Under the pieces are notes generated by a model that did no database searches, was not told the DNA's origin, and worked only from the letters and a program-made list of their open reading frames with translations. Positions 1 through 12,335 of a stretch of DNA of 64,000 nt are shown piece by piece. Each line of letters begins with the position of its first letter. Position 1 is the stretch's first letter. The position numbers and the translations under genes were made by a program. This DNA comes from Gnetum montanum (lineage: Eukaryota > Streptophyta > Gnetopsida > Gnetales > Gnetaceae): NCBI GenBank assembly GCA_015680685.1, contig MNCI01019108.1, positions 18,987 to 82,986 of the forward strand, written 5' to 3'.

Positions 1-831
1 CTCTTTATTCGAACAGGTTGTAACCTGAACCCAAGTTGTGTACGGCAATAAAGACGAACTTGATTGGATAAACCTTGCAGCACGTGGTTTCATTTATTGT
101 TGTTTATTTACTACTTTCCTAGTGCGCACAAGTACGACTTGATTACGAGCGTCTACGGACGTGTATGGCTAGTCAAGGAATTGGCTGCTTGTCGCAACGC
201 ATGAGTACGACTTGATTACGAGCATTGGCTGCTTGGTAACCCAGTAGCGTATTCCAGGATTCTGCGCTTGGTAATCCCAGTGGTAGTCCAATGTGTACAG
301 CTAGTCAAGGAATCGGCTACTCATTGCTAGGCTAGAACGTGTGATAAGTATGACTTAGTTACGAGCACCCACGGGTGTGTACGGCTAGCTAAGGAATCGA
401 CTGCATATCACACTTAAGCTAAATAGGTGCCTCAATACAACCACTTCGAGCACTTGCGTTACGTGTGGCGATCCCAGTAACGATTAGCATTTGGTAAGCC
501 ACAGTTGCATAGTTCAGGGTGTGTCCGGTAAGTGGGAACGGATGCTGACGCTAGTTAATTTAGACTTAGGACATTAGTTAGAGTTAGTTAGTTTCTCAAC
601 CCTTTCTCCCATAGCTTAGGCGATAAACCTGAAAATACCAAAAAAATCACATACCTCAGACTTGCTTAACCATACACCGTGACACTTACAAGCAAGCCTG
701 GGAAGACAACGAACGATTAACCCCAAGTGTTTCTTGTGGTGTTAAGGCATTTAGTCTGTGGAGTTCGACCGGATCGCGCGTGCACGCTCGCATTCGTATG
801 GTTGAGTGTAGGGGTACCTCGCCACTCATCA
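1..831 (+). repeat. LTR remnant (R/U5 part) of the Ty3/gypsy family at 8797
   Basis: This stretch matches the inside and end of the intact LTRs at 8797-9899 and 13698-14727. It begins at the same CTCTTTATTCGA segment found about 275 bases into those LTRs and ends with the same CTCATCA terminus at 825-831. The U3 part lies left of the window. No primer-binding site follows 831, so this is a 3' LTR or a solo LTR and not an intact 5' LTR. Internal repeats of the AGTACGACTT..TTACGAGC unit are visible as in the other copies. Confidence 0.9.
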
Positions 832-2300
832 TTTGTGTTGTTAGGTTCATCACCTAATAAGTACTCTTGATGGTGGTACGAACTGTATTCTATTGATTGC
901 TAATGTTTGATTTTTACCTTTGAGTTATAATGTTGATACTAAGGTATGGTTCTTTTGATATAACAGGCAATGAGTCCATGTCATCCATGCATCCATGAAT
1001 TTCTATGGTCTCTCTTGGCTTGAAACTGTATAGTCCATTTCTTTAAATAATAGAACTATCAACGAATTGGTGACTGAGCATTTCTCAAACTAAGGAAGGA
1101 CTCAAGGATTGAAAAGGGTGTGACTTCAACAGGATTTGATGCATTTGTGCTGGCTATTCTCTTGGGTGCTTGGATGTTTTCTTCTTGGGTTTTCCTTACC
1201 ATTCTGACGTTGCTCCATTATCAGGAAGCTGAGCTAATAAAAATAATAAGTCTTTGCATGGTGTGGTTCTCACGCAAAAAAAAAAATTATAGAACAGTGA
1301 GAATTCAAAGCACACCCCTTAGAAAAATTAATCATTTGGGCTACAAGCACTAGTTATGGAACTAAAAAAACATGTTCCCTCTAACTAAGGCCCTCTCTCG
1401 CTTCCTACTTTTTCCTTTCGCATTTCCTCGGAATGGTGGTGACTCTTTGATGGAAGCATTCTTGTTACTTCAAGTGGATGGATTGGCCAAGTGTATTAAT
1501 GTGAAGTCACTAGATGTGGATTGTTTAAGGGTAGATTTGAAATGAGATCTACTAAGTCACATTAACCATAAATACACAAGGGGCTATACACCACCTTGTT
1601 CTTGGGACTCCATTCCATTCTCTTCTTTCCATCATTCTTTCTCCATTCTCCAACTCATTGCCGGTTGTATTAGTAGCCTATATGTTGGTTGATGCATTGT
1701 TGTACTTTTGGTAAATTCTTGTGGTTAAGACTTTAACTCTTACTTCCAAATGACATTTCCAGAGCCTACGAACTCTTTGAATGTGGGATTTTCAGGGCAT
1801 GAAGGGCATGAGCCTGCTTTGGGGAGGACCCACTGGCATTCCTATTTGGTGCATCAATTAACTTCTTTCCCTTAAACATTGCTGCGATCAACATTTGTTT
1901 TGTTCATTACCCCCTCTAACATCCATTTTATTGACGTTGTTGTTGTTTCTTTTTCTCCATCTTTCTTATTCCTTATCTTTTTCCATTCTATCGCTACCGA
2001 AGGATCGCTCTTAGTCATGGGGGTCCTAGTCCAATTTTTTCAATTTTCTCCTAACCCCTACACCTTGGGTAGTCACCAATGTTATATCTCCAGAATCCAT
2101 ATTAGCCATATCACAGCTCAGCCAATGGACAATACATTGAGGAAATGTATCAATTGCATTGTGATTTATTTATCCCTGCTAATATGAGACTGTGTTGTGT
2201 GTGTACATGGCAATCATACAACAATGGACTGGAGCTGGAGGAAACACTTAAGACGGATTGGTGCTGGAATAGTCATGCAAGGAACAAGATTGATGGCGTG
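832..2300. other. Intergenic/transposon-derived DNA with no recognisable gene
   Basis: No coding similarity is visible on either strand. Open frames are short (at most about 100 codons) and read as low-complexity, phenylalanine/serine-rich peptides. The stretch lies between an LTR end and the 3' part of a second element of the same family, so it may be older target DNA or a rearranged internal region. I cannot decide which. Confidence 0.5.
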
Positions 2301-2369
2301 GTTATGGATGGACAGCGGAAGGCGCAATTTTGGCATCGGCAGTAACGCATCTTCTTCTTTTCTCTCTCT

Positions 2370-2577
2370 TCTCTCTCAGCTGCCAAATAAGGTTGGATGT
2401 CAAATATGTATAGTGTTCACTCTTGTGGTCATGGAAACTAATATTATCATGTATATAATGATGATCCATTCACGTGTCACCCCATTCATCACTAGTGTCA
2501 TTCAAGTCAATAATGTCATACCTTCCCAATATTTTGTAAGGAACTCGAGGACAAGTTTTCATTCAGTCATGGGGGTA
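2370..2577 (+). mobile_element. 3' internal end of a second gypsy element, just before its LTR
   Basis: The sequence aligns by eye with 13503-13697, the equivalent position of the intact element: both begin at AGCTGCCAA and both end with GAACTCGAGGACAAG, TTCATTCAGTCAT and GGGGG directly before the LTR. The GGGGG-containing run at the boundary is the likely polypurine tract. No protein-coding potential is evident, so this is a 3' untranslated internal region. Confidence 0.8.
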
Positions 2578-3343
2578 TGATGAGCCGCGATATCGCATCC
2601 TACCTCATATTCTATAAATAAGAGGTGGCTTCCCTTGTTCAAGAAGGTTAAACTTAGACCCTTAGCTAAACTCTTGCAGTTTTACCATTCTAGAGTTAGA
2701 ATAATTTCTATGCACCCGCAGTAGGAGTCATAGAGTGCACGGATCTTTATTCGAGCAATTTGTACCTCAACATACATTTATGTGTGGAAATAAATATGAA
2801 CTTGATGATAAACCGTGCAACATATAGATTAAGCTAAATATTAATTAATTATTGTTGAATGTTTAAATGCTTTCCTAGTTAATTAATCTCTCTCTCAACC
2901 CTTGACTCTCCTAGTTAAGTACACTCAGTACGACCACTTCGAGCATGTGTGTAGCGCTTGGTAACCCAGTAATGATTAGCGTTTGGTAATCCCAGCAACG
3001 TTGCACTGGTTCAGGATGTGTGTAGCAAGTGGAACGGATACTAGTGTTAGGAACAATTAAAACTTAGTTAGTGAATAGTTAATGACAGTTAGTCACTTAG
3101 TTCTCCTTACCTTCCCTTATTGGCATAAGACATTAAAAAGATAAAAGCTATAAAAATCATACACCTCAAGCTTACTTAACTATACAACCGTGACAATACA
3201 AGTAAGTTTGGGAAGACAGTGATTGATTAACCTTGAGTGTTCCATTAAGGCGCATAAGCACTTAGTCCTTGGAGTTCAATCGAATCGCGCGTGAAACGCT
3301 CGTATTCATATGGTTGAGTGTAGGGGTACCTTGCCACTCATCA
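2578..3343 (+). repeat. 3' LTR of the second gypsy element
   Basis: It starts TGATGAG and ends CTCATCA, the same short terminal inverted repeat as the intact LTRs. It is shorter (766 bp) because it has only one GCGATATCGC palindrome in U3 and fewer of the internal TACGA..GAGC repeats. A TATA box (CTATAAATAA, about 2612-2621) sits in the same place as in the other LTRs. Directly after 3343 an inverted gag remnant begins, so this element appears to have inserted into, or recombined with, that older copy. Confidence 0.88.
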
Positions 3344-5225
3344 CTAGTGGAACTACCTAGGATTACCTTGAGGGTAAGGTGATCATTTGGGTGTTTGCCT
3401 TTGTGCTAGTCATGGATTCAATGTGTACACCCCAGATGCTTATAAGTGTAACACTATGGGGCAACATCCCTTAGAATGTTCATATTGGCAAACATCATAC
3501 CCATCATCATCATTTGATTCACTTTGTACAACTTCTTCTATCGCAACAATCTTGCCCTTACCTTTTTAATAGGCACATTCAACTTCCTTACGCCTCTTGC
3601 TCTCATAATCAATACCTCGTTCTTTGGACTCTTTAGCCATTTTTAAGATAACTTGAAATCTGCTATCCATGGAGTCCCATAACTAATCAACCTTAGCTAT
3701 AATTTTAAATTAAAATTTTTTAAGCAGCAAGGCTTTCCTATTTACCACCTCATCAAGTGTTGGTTCTCCTCACTATCACAAAATCAAACATCCCTGCTGC
3801 GAATGGAAGGATCGTAATTATACTTTTCTACACTTTCTCGTTTTCTCAATTCATCTTTCTCTTTAACTACCTACTCAATCGATCTTTGGATCTAACAGGT
3901 ACTTAATTCTGATAGTCACCCTTGGGCATAGACACCAAGGGTTCTCCTCATTTCATATCGAAGCCCATCTACAATGTAGTGAAGTTGATCTAGTTAAGAA
4001 TAAGCATGGCGAGGACATTTGTGCATTAAGAAATAGTATCAGCCAACAGCGGCATCCAAGGGTTTTTGTGTTCCTTATTTCCATCCTTAGATTTTCCTTC
4101 TCAAGTTGGACATCCTAGAGTATGTTTAATATTTGTCATTAAACAATTCAAGCATTGTACTCCATCATTTGATCAATTCTGATTCTAAAGACCAATACTA
4201 GTTCTCTACTTCTTTAACGAGTGTCCTTGGGAACAACTTAAGTTTTTGCCACTCATTCTCTATATTCTGCAAGGCACATGCATCTTGAAAAGCTTGAAGG
4301 TGGTTCTAAAGATCTGAGTTATATCCCCCTTCAAACCTAGGGATATTGTTCATATCTAGCCTTTTGATTTGATTGTCCTTTACATGCCTTGTTGAAATTC
4401 GTACTGCCTCTATGATGTTTAGCACACTCTATGTAGCAAGCAAAGGCTCATTGAGGCCTTGATTTTAGTGCCTGCAATGCCCTCTACTACACCTTCATTC
4501 ATGGCATCATGTCTCTCTTGAATGCTTGCACCCTTGATCTTACCCTACCCTATGGTCCCTTCGATCATTTCGGTCTTGTTAGTCTCCTCCATCATGGTCA
4601 CACCCTCTACAGCTGTGATCAAAGCCAGAAGAAGAAGAGGATGATGATGAAGCTGAAGAGGAAGGAGGACTAGCACCATCATGATGCCTTCTACCACCTC
4701 TTTTGTGATTACAACCATGATCATAATCTTGTTTCTTGTTTGCATCCCTGCCTTGTCTTACCTCTTTGAATCCTTCCTTGTCATTGGATCCATTCTTACC
4801 AAAACCAGGATTATGAATTGTGGATTGCAAGTTCTAGTTTTGACCTCCTTCACTAAAGTCAAAGAGAGGAATTTCACTAAATGAAAAACCCTTAGAGAAG
4901 GACTTTCCATCATCTTTTAAGTACAGCAAGAAGGGAGAATCATTAAATCCTTTTTCCTTCGCAGATTCATAATGTTGTTCTAATTGACAATCCTTGAGAT
5001 GTTGTACCCAAGTGGGATGATAATCCTTGGTGTCACTATCTTGCACCATGTACTTAGCATGAGCTCCTTGGAGACCCCATTGTATCAGCATTTGTTGTAG
5101 CATTGCAAGAACAAATCAATCGAGCGACAACATAATGTTGCCCACCATGTCACACCACTGTAGCTATTCATCTTGGTGTAGGATGAAGGTGAAATTTGGT
5201 ACATACTCATCAAGATGAGCATATA
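3344..5225 (-). pseudogene. Decayed inverted gypsy gag, related to the gag at 10047
   Basis: Read on the minus strand, the region follows the gag at 10047-12335 in order. Around 5100-5220 it matches the N-terminal segment around HPDEYIPDYTF. At 4834-5103 it matches the segment holding the KDYHPT motif. At 4579-4830 it matches the basic and serine-rich linker. At 4100-4400 it matches the NIPRFEGGY segment and the retrotransposon gag core. At 3390-3500 it matches the zinc-knuckle region. Many frameshifts and stops break it, so it is non-functional. It ends exactly at the LTR boundary at 3343/3344, and on its 5' side it abuts a Copia-type gag remnant. Confidence 0.85.
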
Positions 5226-5841
5226 CCACTCACTATTATTGACCAAGTTTTCTTGGAGTTCCATCACTTTCATTAAATTTATGCCTCTCACTTCAAGAAT
5301 GGCTAGCACTTTACATGAGATCTTTTAGGGAGACTTCTTAATATCTTTAACACAACCTTGAAATCAAGACAATCTTACCCCAAGTGCTCTAAGCCCATTA
5401 ATACCTTTTGTAACTTTGAAGAAGCATTCTGTAATTATCCCTTCCTCCTTCACCTTAATGTGCTTAAACTAATAATTAAGGATTTGAGCCTTGGAATGCT
5501 TCATCAAGATGATACCTTCATGTGTAGATTTAAGAAGGTATTGAATCTCTTTTCTAGTTTGACAACACATCACTATATTGAATTCTTACAGGAAAACATA
5601 ATAAAATACATTCATGACTTTAACATTAGCGGCATGATTTTCCTTTTCTTCATCTATCCAATTTTTTCTGTCTTTGGATCATTTGTAGGAATGCCCTTCT
5701 TTAGTAACATGAACTTTTGTAGGTTCAATGTATCCATGTTCAACCAAAGGCCAAATATCGTAATCCATAGATTGTAGAAAGAAGCTTATCTTGGTCTTCT
5801 AATAGGTATAGTTAGATACATTAAAATATGGAGGTTTGTAA
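5226..5841 (-). pseudogene. Copia-type gag remnant (DUF4219/UBN2-like)
   Basis: The minus strand reads, in pieces, features typical of plant Ty1/copia gag: an N-terminal NYTYWKTK segment, then SMDYDIWPLVEHGYIEPTK, then an NVKVMNV..EFNIVMCCQTRKE stretch, then an ILRSLPKR motif near 5320. These match the DUF4219 and UBN2 families as I know them. Frame changes and stops are frequent. The gypsy gag remnant continues directly from its 3' side near 5225 with no LTR or primer-binding site between, so the two gags are physically fused. Confidence 0.75.
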
Positions 5842-8791
5842 GAAAATTAAGCACTTGTAATATAAATGATTGAACAAACACAAACTCTTGGATTTTAGTC
5901 CAAAATTAAGAGAACTTTTCTTTAATAGTAATTGTGGATTGAAAAGTACACCATAGGAGGAAAGGAGGCAGTAGGGATTAATAGGGATTTCTCTAATTTT
6001 TAACCATATTCCATCAAAATTCTAAACAACTAATATAATCCAATTGAATTTAATAACAAACTAATCTAATATAGCCTAGTAGATTGCATCAAATTAAACA
6101 AACAAAATTAAAGAACACACCAAGTTTTTAGTGGTTTAGCTTAACCCTAGTTCATTTCTCCTAGGCTATTCAAGTCTTCACTTCCCTTGGCTTACTCTTC
6201 AAGATACATTATTGGTTTTAAGGCTCCCTCCTATACAATTGAAATTCTCAAGTGTAATTCATCAAACTTGCTTATGAAAATGAAAGATATAGAAATAAAT
6301 GATGCATACAAAAGTCTCATTCATAGATCAAATTGCATCAAAGTATATTGAGAATATAAGAATAATGCACGCAGGGTAGAATAGATCATTGTACAGAAAC
6401 TTCTTTCAAAATTTTTCTACAACTTAATTAATCAATGAAGTTTATTTTTATCAAGACTTTGTTTTGCTAGAGCTTTGTAGATCTTCATAACAATTCATTT
6501 CCCTATCTGTTCTGCAACTCGAAATCATCATGATAGGGCCAAAAGTAAACACTCAAGTCCAAGAGACAAATGGAAAATGGATGAATCTGATAATTCACAT
6601 GCCCCAACATTTATATATATTTTAACCTAGGGTTTGTAGGGGTTGACCCAATGGTGAGAACTAAATGGATAAATGATGAGTCTATCTAGATCAAATTTTA
6701 TAAATTTTGATAACAAAAAAATGGAAAAAAGAAATTTTGACTTATTATCAATCTTGGTATTACAACACAAGTTATGGTTTCATAGAATGAAGAAAAAGTT
6801 AGAACTAATAATTCAACATTAACATCACAAGTGCTTCATGGGTCATGGTGTATGTACCTTAACTTTCAAAGAGAACCATGAGTCATGGTTAATTATAGAA
6901 GCTAATAACATTGACCCATGAGTGATGGTAACCTTGTGATTTAATTCTAGATAGACCACAAGCTACACATGAGTTGTGGTTAGCTTACTAACGATACCAT
7001 GAGTTCTGATGAGATAAAAAATCTTTTATAAATGCAAATTTTGAACTTGGATTTGAATGTATGTTCGATTTTTGAAGATACCCAATGAAGTCGATCAATC
7101 TAGAATAATGGATTGAATGATTTGTCTTGAATATTAAATGAAATTATAAAGAAGAAATGTTGATGATTGTTGATCTTCAGAAGAATAAAGAATTGATATG
7201 TTAAAGTACAAAAGTAGTGAACAAACTTGTTAATCTTGAAAATTTTAATGAATGATGAAAATAATAATGACTTGATGAAGATGAGAAAACCGATGTTGTA
7301 GCAGACTTAGTAATAATTATATTTGAGTATGGGTTGAGAACATAAACTTGAAAAAGATGAATGATTGGAAGAACAAAATAAGCTTGGGAAAATATTCATC
7401 AATCTTTATTACTTAAAAAATAAAGCATTATATCATAGTATGATCTTGGAATTTATATAAAACTAATTACAAGCATACTTAGGGATACTAAAGAGTCATT
7501 CCCTAATGTAAAAATGGTTAAAAATGGAAAAATAATGATGAATTGGGGCCAAATAATAATACATTCATCCATCAATTCATAAAATAAGTAAAATACATTT
7601 TTGACTTTTCTAGAAGAAGAGACAAAATGATAAATGACTAGTTCTCCTTGTCTTTATGCTTGAATGATGCTTGCATTGGATACTAATGTTAATAAGATTT
7701 GGATTTTTTCATGATCTTTACAAAGGGGGTACCTCAATGTTGGGAGCGATCTTAGAACTCTAAAATCAAATTTTGTTAAAGGGCCAACTCTTGAACATTT
7801 AAAAATTTTTATTTAAGAGGATGACCTATGGTATGGAGGTGACCCCACCTAAGGACCCATAAAAGCTACAAATTTCATCAAGCACTCTATGGGTGATCCA
7901 TTGGGGGCCTTGGAAAAACTCAAATAACTCTATCTAAGTAGCATCTTTAATCAAATCAATGTCTTGAACTTGGTCTAGAAAGCATGGTAGCATATCAATT
8001 TATCTTGGAATTTACACAACTTGAACATCATTAAAACTTGAAGTTCAATGCCATTGACAACAAATTGTCATTCACTATAGTGAGGCATAGAATGAACCCT
8101 CCTAGTAGTGTGCATCTCCAAATCAATTTAACCTTTTGTAGCTTGAGCCCCACATTCTACATTCCAAAGACATGTAAGAAACATATGCTCTTGATTAGAA
8201 GAAAAAATAGAAGTATTCATATGATATGAAGTTGGATGAGCATCTTAAGCTATGTTGCCAACACATAAATAAATCTATATGGAATGATGATATGACAAAT
8301 CTTCTTTATGAAAAGTTTTAATTGTAGCATGTAAATGCTAGTTAAAACTACAAGACAACGTACTGATGTCTCTTAGACTATAAAGACTATGAATAATTTT
8401 GAATGTTTTAATTTTTTTTAACATATGATTTATATAAATTTCTATTAAAAGATATCACTTTATAGAACATATTTCTATAACTTATTGGATTTATTTAACC
8501 AAACAAAGGTTTTACATTAGTGATTCAAACTATCCTAGAATGCTAAGGAATTAATGTTTTGCATGTTTGCTATTTTCCTAAATCTTTTTTTGCTTGTCAA
8601 ACTACCTAATTTTGAAATGATTGAGAAATCATTAGATCTTAAATTTTTAATGGATCAAAGTAATACTTTTATTAATTGAAAATGAAAAGTGGATTTTAAA
8701 CCTTATTCTTCTAATTACTCTAAAATCTCTTGTTGGATTGAAATAGAAAAACTTCTTCCTATTTTTCAAAGTGTTGAAAGTGAAATTATTG
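5842..8791. other. AT-rich spacer without recognisable genes
   Basis: No ORF longer than about 65 codons makes sense here. Between 6838 and 7015 a degenerate unit CATGAGT-x-TGGT occurs about five times at intervals of roughly 35-60 bases (for example near 6835, 6879, 6918, 6970 and 7009). The minus strand around 7740-7960 has a short non-random-looking stretch, but I cannot assign it. The rest looks like old transposon debris. Confidence 0.45.
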
Positions 8792-8820
8792 GTAGCTGAT
8801 TAGACGCGACTTGCACTGGG

Positions 8821-8940
8821 CCGCGATATCGAGTACGCGATATCGCGGCCGCCGCGATATCACATCCCATGCGATATCGCGTACGCGATATCGCGTCTTA
8901 CCCTGTGATATCGCGTACGCGATATCGCGTCCCGCCGCCA
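8821..8940. repeat. GATATC palindrome array in LTR U3
   Basis: Seven GATATC cores occur here, most embedded in GCGATATCGC, a perfect palindrome, and often paired through GTAC to give a larger palindrome. The 3' LTR has only two intact cores plus one mutated core (13722-13780), and the LTR at 2578 has one. The array sits just upstream of the TATA box, where promoter elements would be expected. Confidence 0.9.
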
Positions 8941-8942
8941 TA

Positions 8943-8952
8943 TCTATAAATA
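8943..8952 (+). promoter_or_regulatory. LTR TATA box
   Basis: CTATAAATAA lies directly after the palindrome array and is conserved at 13780-13789 in the 3' LTR and about 2612-2621 in the third LTR. Its position marks the U3/R side of the promoter. The transcription start itself cannot be fixed from sequence alone. Confidence 0.75.
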
Positions 8953-9900
8953 AGAGGCGACACTCCCTTCATTTCCCAATCCTGGCTAGTGTAGCGAAGC
9001 TCTGGCAGATTGATCACTCCAGAGTTAGAATTTTTCCCCATGTGCCCGCAGTAGGAGTCCTAGAGTGAACGGCTCTTTATTCAAGCAGCTTGTAAACCGA
9101 ACCCAAGTTGTGTACGGCAATAAAGACGAACTTGTTTGGATAAACCTTGCAGCACGTGGTTTCATTTATTGCTTTCTTTTACTGCTTTCCTAGTGCGTTC
9201 AAGTACGACTTGATTACGAGCGTCTACGGACGTGTACGGCTAGTCAAGGAATCGGCTGCTTGACGCAATGCATGAGTACGACTCAATTACGAGCATTGGA
9301 TGCTTGGTAACCCAGTAGCGTATTCCAGGATTCTGCGCTTGGTAACTCCCGGGTCTAATGTGTACGGCTAGTTGAGGAATCGGCTGCTCATTGCTAGGCT
9401 AGATCGTGTGATAAGTACGACTTAGTTACGAGCACCCACGGGTGTGTACGGCTGGCTAAGGAATCGGCTGCTTATCACACGTAGGCTAAATAGGTGCCTC
9501 AGTACGACCACTTCGAGCACTTGCGTTACGTGTGGCGATCCCAGTAACGATTAGCGTTTGGTAAGCTGCAGTTGCATAGTTCAGGGTGTGTCCGGCAAGT
9601 GGGAACGGATGCTGACGCTAGTTAATTTAGACTTAGATCTTAGTTAGAGTTAGTTTAGTTTTCTCAACCCTTTCTCCTGGTAGCATAGAAGATAAGCCGA
9701 AAATACCAAAAAAATCACATACCTCAGACTTGCTTAACCATACACCGTGACACATACAAGCAAGCCTGGGAAGACAACGAACGATTAACCCCAAGTGTTT
9801 CTTGTGGCGTTAAGGCATTTAGTCTGCGGAGTTCGACCGGATCGCGCGTGTACGCTCGTATTCGTATGGTGGAGTGTAGGGGTACCTCGCCACTCATCAT

Positions 9901-9918
9901 TGGCGCCGTTGCCGGGGA
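9901..9918 (+). promoter_or_regulatory. Primer-binding site, tRNA-Asp
   Basis: TGGCGCCGTTGCCGGGGA begins one base after the LTR end and is the complement of the 18 bases at the 3' end of plant tRNA-Asp(GUC), including CCA. It primes minus-strand DNA synthesis in reverse transcription. Confidence 0.92.
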
Positions 9919-10046
9919 CTAAGTGTTTTTTACACCAATTTAACATAAGGAATATCACTCACATCGTTGTGAGCTTAAAACGAACCTTAGGGTTAATCAG
10001 TTAATCAAGAACATTAAATAACGGTGAAAACTGCACACCATTAAAA

Positions 10047-12335
10047 ATGGCTTCTTCTCATGAAATCAACTCACCTAAGGACAATACAGGAGAAAGTCAG
10101 CATCATACGCATAACTGAGATCAACCAAGTCCTAAACAGTATTCGATAACTTATACTCATCCTGATGAGTATATCCCTGATTACACTTTTACTCTCCATC
10201 AGGATGAACAGTTGCGCTGGAGAGATTCGCTTGGTAATATAGTTTTACCACCAGATCGATCCGTTCCAAACATGCTTCTCCGTGAATTGGCACAGATTGG
10301 CATGAAGGACTTATTCGCTGAATACATTGCTGGAACATATCGCATGAGGGATTATCATCCCACAAACGCCCAACGTATTCGGGATGCAAGGCAGGAGAGC
10401 CAACATTCACTATTGAAGGGCAAGGTTCCCCACATCATTAGTGAAATAGGAGACGAGGAACCCCTCACGATGGGTTTCTTAGAAAATGATGTTCCTCCTC
10501 CTCACTCTAGTGAAGAGGTTAGGCATCAGGGCCTTAGATCAACGATGCATATTCCAGGCTCTGATCCCCGTGAGCACCAGCTGTTCACGGCAGGAATAAT
10601 CACTCGCACTAATGACGGACTCGTCGATCGTCACAACGATTGGGGCCGAAGCAGCCGAAGAGAAGGCAAGAAACATCACCGTGGTGATGGATCCCCTTCT
10701 TCTTCCCCTTCATCACATCATTCACACTCTCCTTCCACATCTGGGCGCAGCCACCATGAGCATAACGCAGAGAGTAAAGGTAAAAGAGATGAAATGCCTC
10801 GACAAGAAGGTCGAGAGGAGTTAGGACAAGGGCAAGGACGTAGGGAGAATAGGGAACCACAACGTAGACATCACAGACGTCATGAAAGAGATGATCATGA
10901 CGAACCCCTATTCGCAACCCGAAGTATGCTTGATATTAGAGAGGCAGTTAGGATTCCCACAAGGCATTTAAAAGACAGTAGGATCAAGCGTTTGGATATA
11001 AATAATATCCCACGTTTTGAAGGGGGATACAACGCTGATCCTCAACATCATTTACAGGCATTCCACGATGCCTGTGCCTTGCAGAACATAGACAATGAGT
11101 GGCAGAAACTCAAGTTGTTCCCAAGGACACTCACTAAAGAAGCAGAAAGCTGGTACCGGTCCTTAGAACCGGAAACCATCAGGAGGTGGAGTACGATGCT
11201 CGAATTGTTCAACAACAAATATCAAACGTACTCCAGAGTGTCTAACTTGCGTAAGCAGATCCAAGGCTGGAAACAAGGAGCTCATGAATCCTTGGATGCT
11301 GCCATGGCCCGTTACTACACATTGCTACATCGTTGCCCGGGCCATGGGTACGCTAAGCGGGATCAACTTCGCCACCTCGTGGATGGGCTACGAAATGAAA
11401 CGAGAAGAACTCTTGGGACTTACGCCCAAGGGAGACTCTCCCAACTAAGAGCCCATGAAGTTGAAGTATTGTTGGAACAAGTAGCGCAAGAAGAGGGTGA
11501 GCTACGGAAAAGAGAAAGTGCGGAGGAATACAACCGTGATCCCTCCCTTCGTAAGAAGGGAGTGAAATTCTGTGATGAGGAGGATGAGTCACCACTCGAA
11601 GAGTTGGTGAACAGGAAAACTGTGCCGATCCAAAAGTTAACAACGGAGGTATCGGCTAAGGTAGACCAAATGTGGGATTCCTTAGACTCACGAATAGAAA
11701 CAGTCCTGAAAATAGTAGAAGAGTCTAAGGATGAGCAAAGTAGTGATAAAAGCAAGAACATGCGGAGAAACTTTAACCCTGCACATAACAAGGGTAAGGG
11801 AAAAATCTCTAACTCCGATGAGGCTGAAAATTCTGATTCAGACAATGACGGTGGATGTGAGGTCTGCTATTATGACCATCCTAAGGGATGTTGTCCAATC
11901 ATCTCACATCTGCAGGAGTCTGGGGTGTATGCATTAAATCCAAGACTTAATCAACGGCAAACACCCAGAAGGTTACCTTATCCACAAGGTAACCCGAGGC
12001 AGTTCCACCAACCCTTGACGTATTATCCAAGTGGAACACCTCCGCAGCCCATCGAGCAACATCAGCAGTGGCAATACCCACAGTCATGGGGGATGCCACC
12101 GCCAACACAGCAATACCCTAACCGGCAGCCCGATCCTTATGGTTATTATGTGCAGCAGCCGGTTTCTCCAGGTGACTCTATGAGTCACACTCCACAACGT
12201 CACTACTACGCTCGGGAGTACTTTAGAAGGACTCCTTCTCCTCCGGGAGACATCCCACATTCCGTCCATCCTCTAACTCCACCCGCACCTTTTCCACAAG
12301 TAGTTCCCATAACACCTCCTACTCCAACAATGTAA
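10047..12335 (+). pseudogene. gag polyprotein of the LTR element, one premature stop
   Basis: The frame opens with ATG at 10047 (MASSHEIN...) and runs 762 codons to TAA at 12333-12335, broken once by TGA at 10116-10118 (codon 24). Downstream of the break it is open for 739 codons, and the first ATG after it is at 10257. Gag forms the cytoplasmic virus-like particle that packages element RNA. Visible parts are an N-terminal region; a His/Ser/Arg-rich basic linker around residues 200-290; a Retrotrans_gag core around residues 330-480 with WYRSL and LRKQIQGWKQG-type segments; a C-x2-C-x3-H-x4-C knuckle near residue 604; and a Pro/Gln/Tyr-rich C terminus. The stop lies at a CpG-type position and may be a recent mutation. 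A functional start at an internal ATG cannot be excluded. Confidence 0.88.

Larger units (their letters stand above)
8797..9899 (+). repeat. 5' LTR
   Basis: It is 1103 bp long with terminal TGATTAG/CTCATCA. U3 contains a GATATC-palindrome array (8821-8940). A TATA box follows, then the R/U5 part with about four imperfect repeats of AGTACGACTT..TTACGAGC, GTGTACGGCTAG and GGAATCGGCTGC. Apart from the array, its sequence is very close to the 3' LTR, which suggests a fairly recent insertion. Confidence 0.95.

Noticed and set aside
2197-2580. 127-codon + strand frame before the LTR
   Set aside because: It overlaps the non-coding 3' internal region of a gypsy element, and its peptide matches no family I know.
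8821-8940. CRISPR-like array
   Set aside because: Units are palindromic words without spacers of constant length, inside the LTR of a plant retrotransposon.
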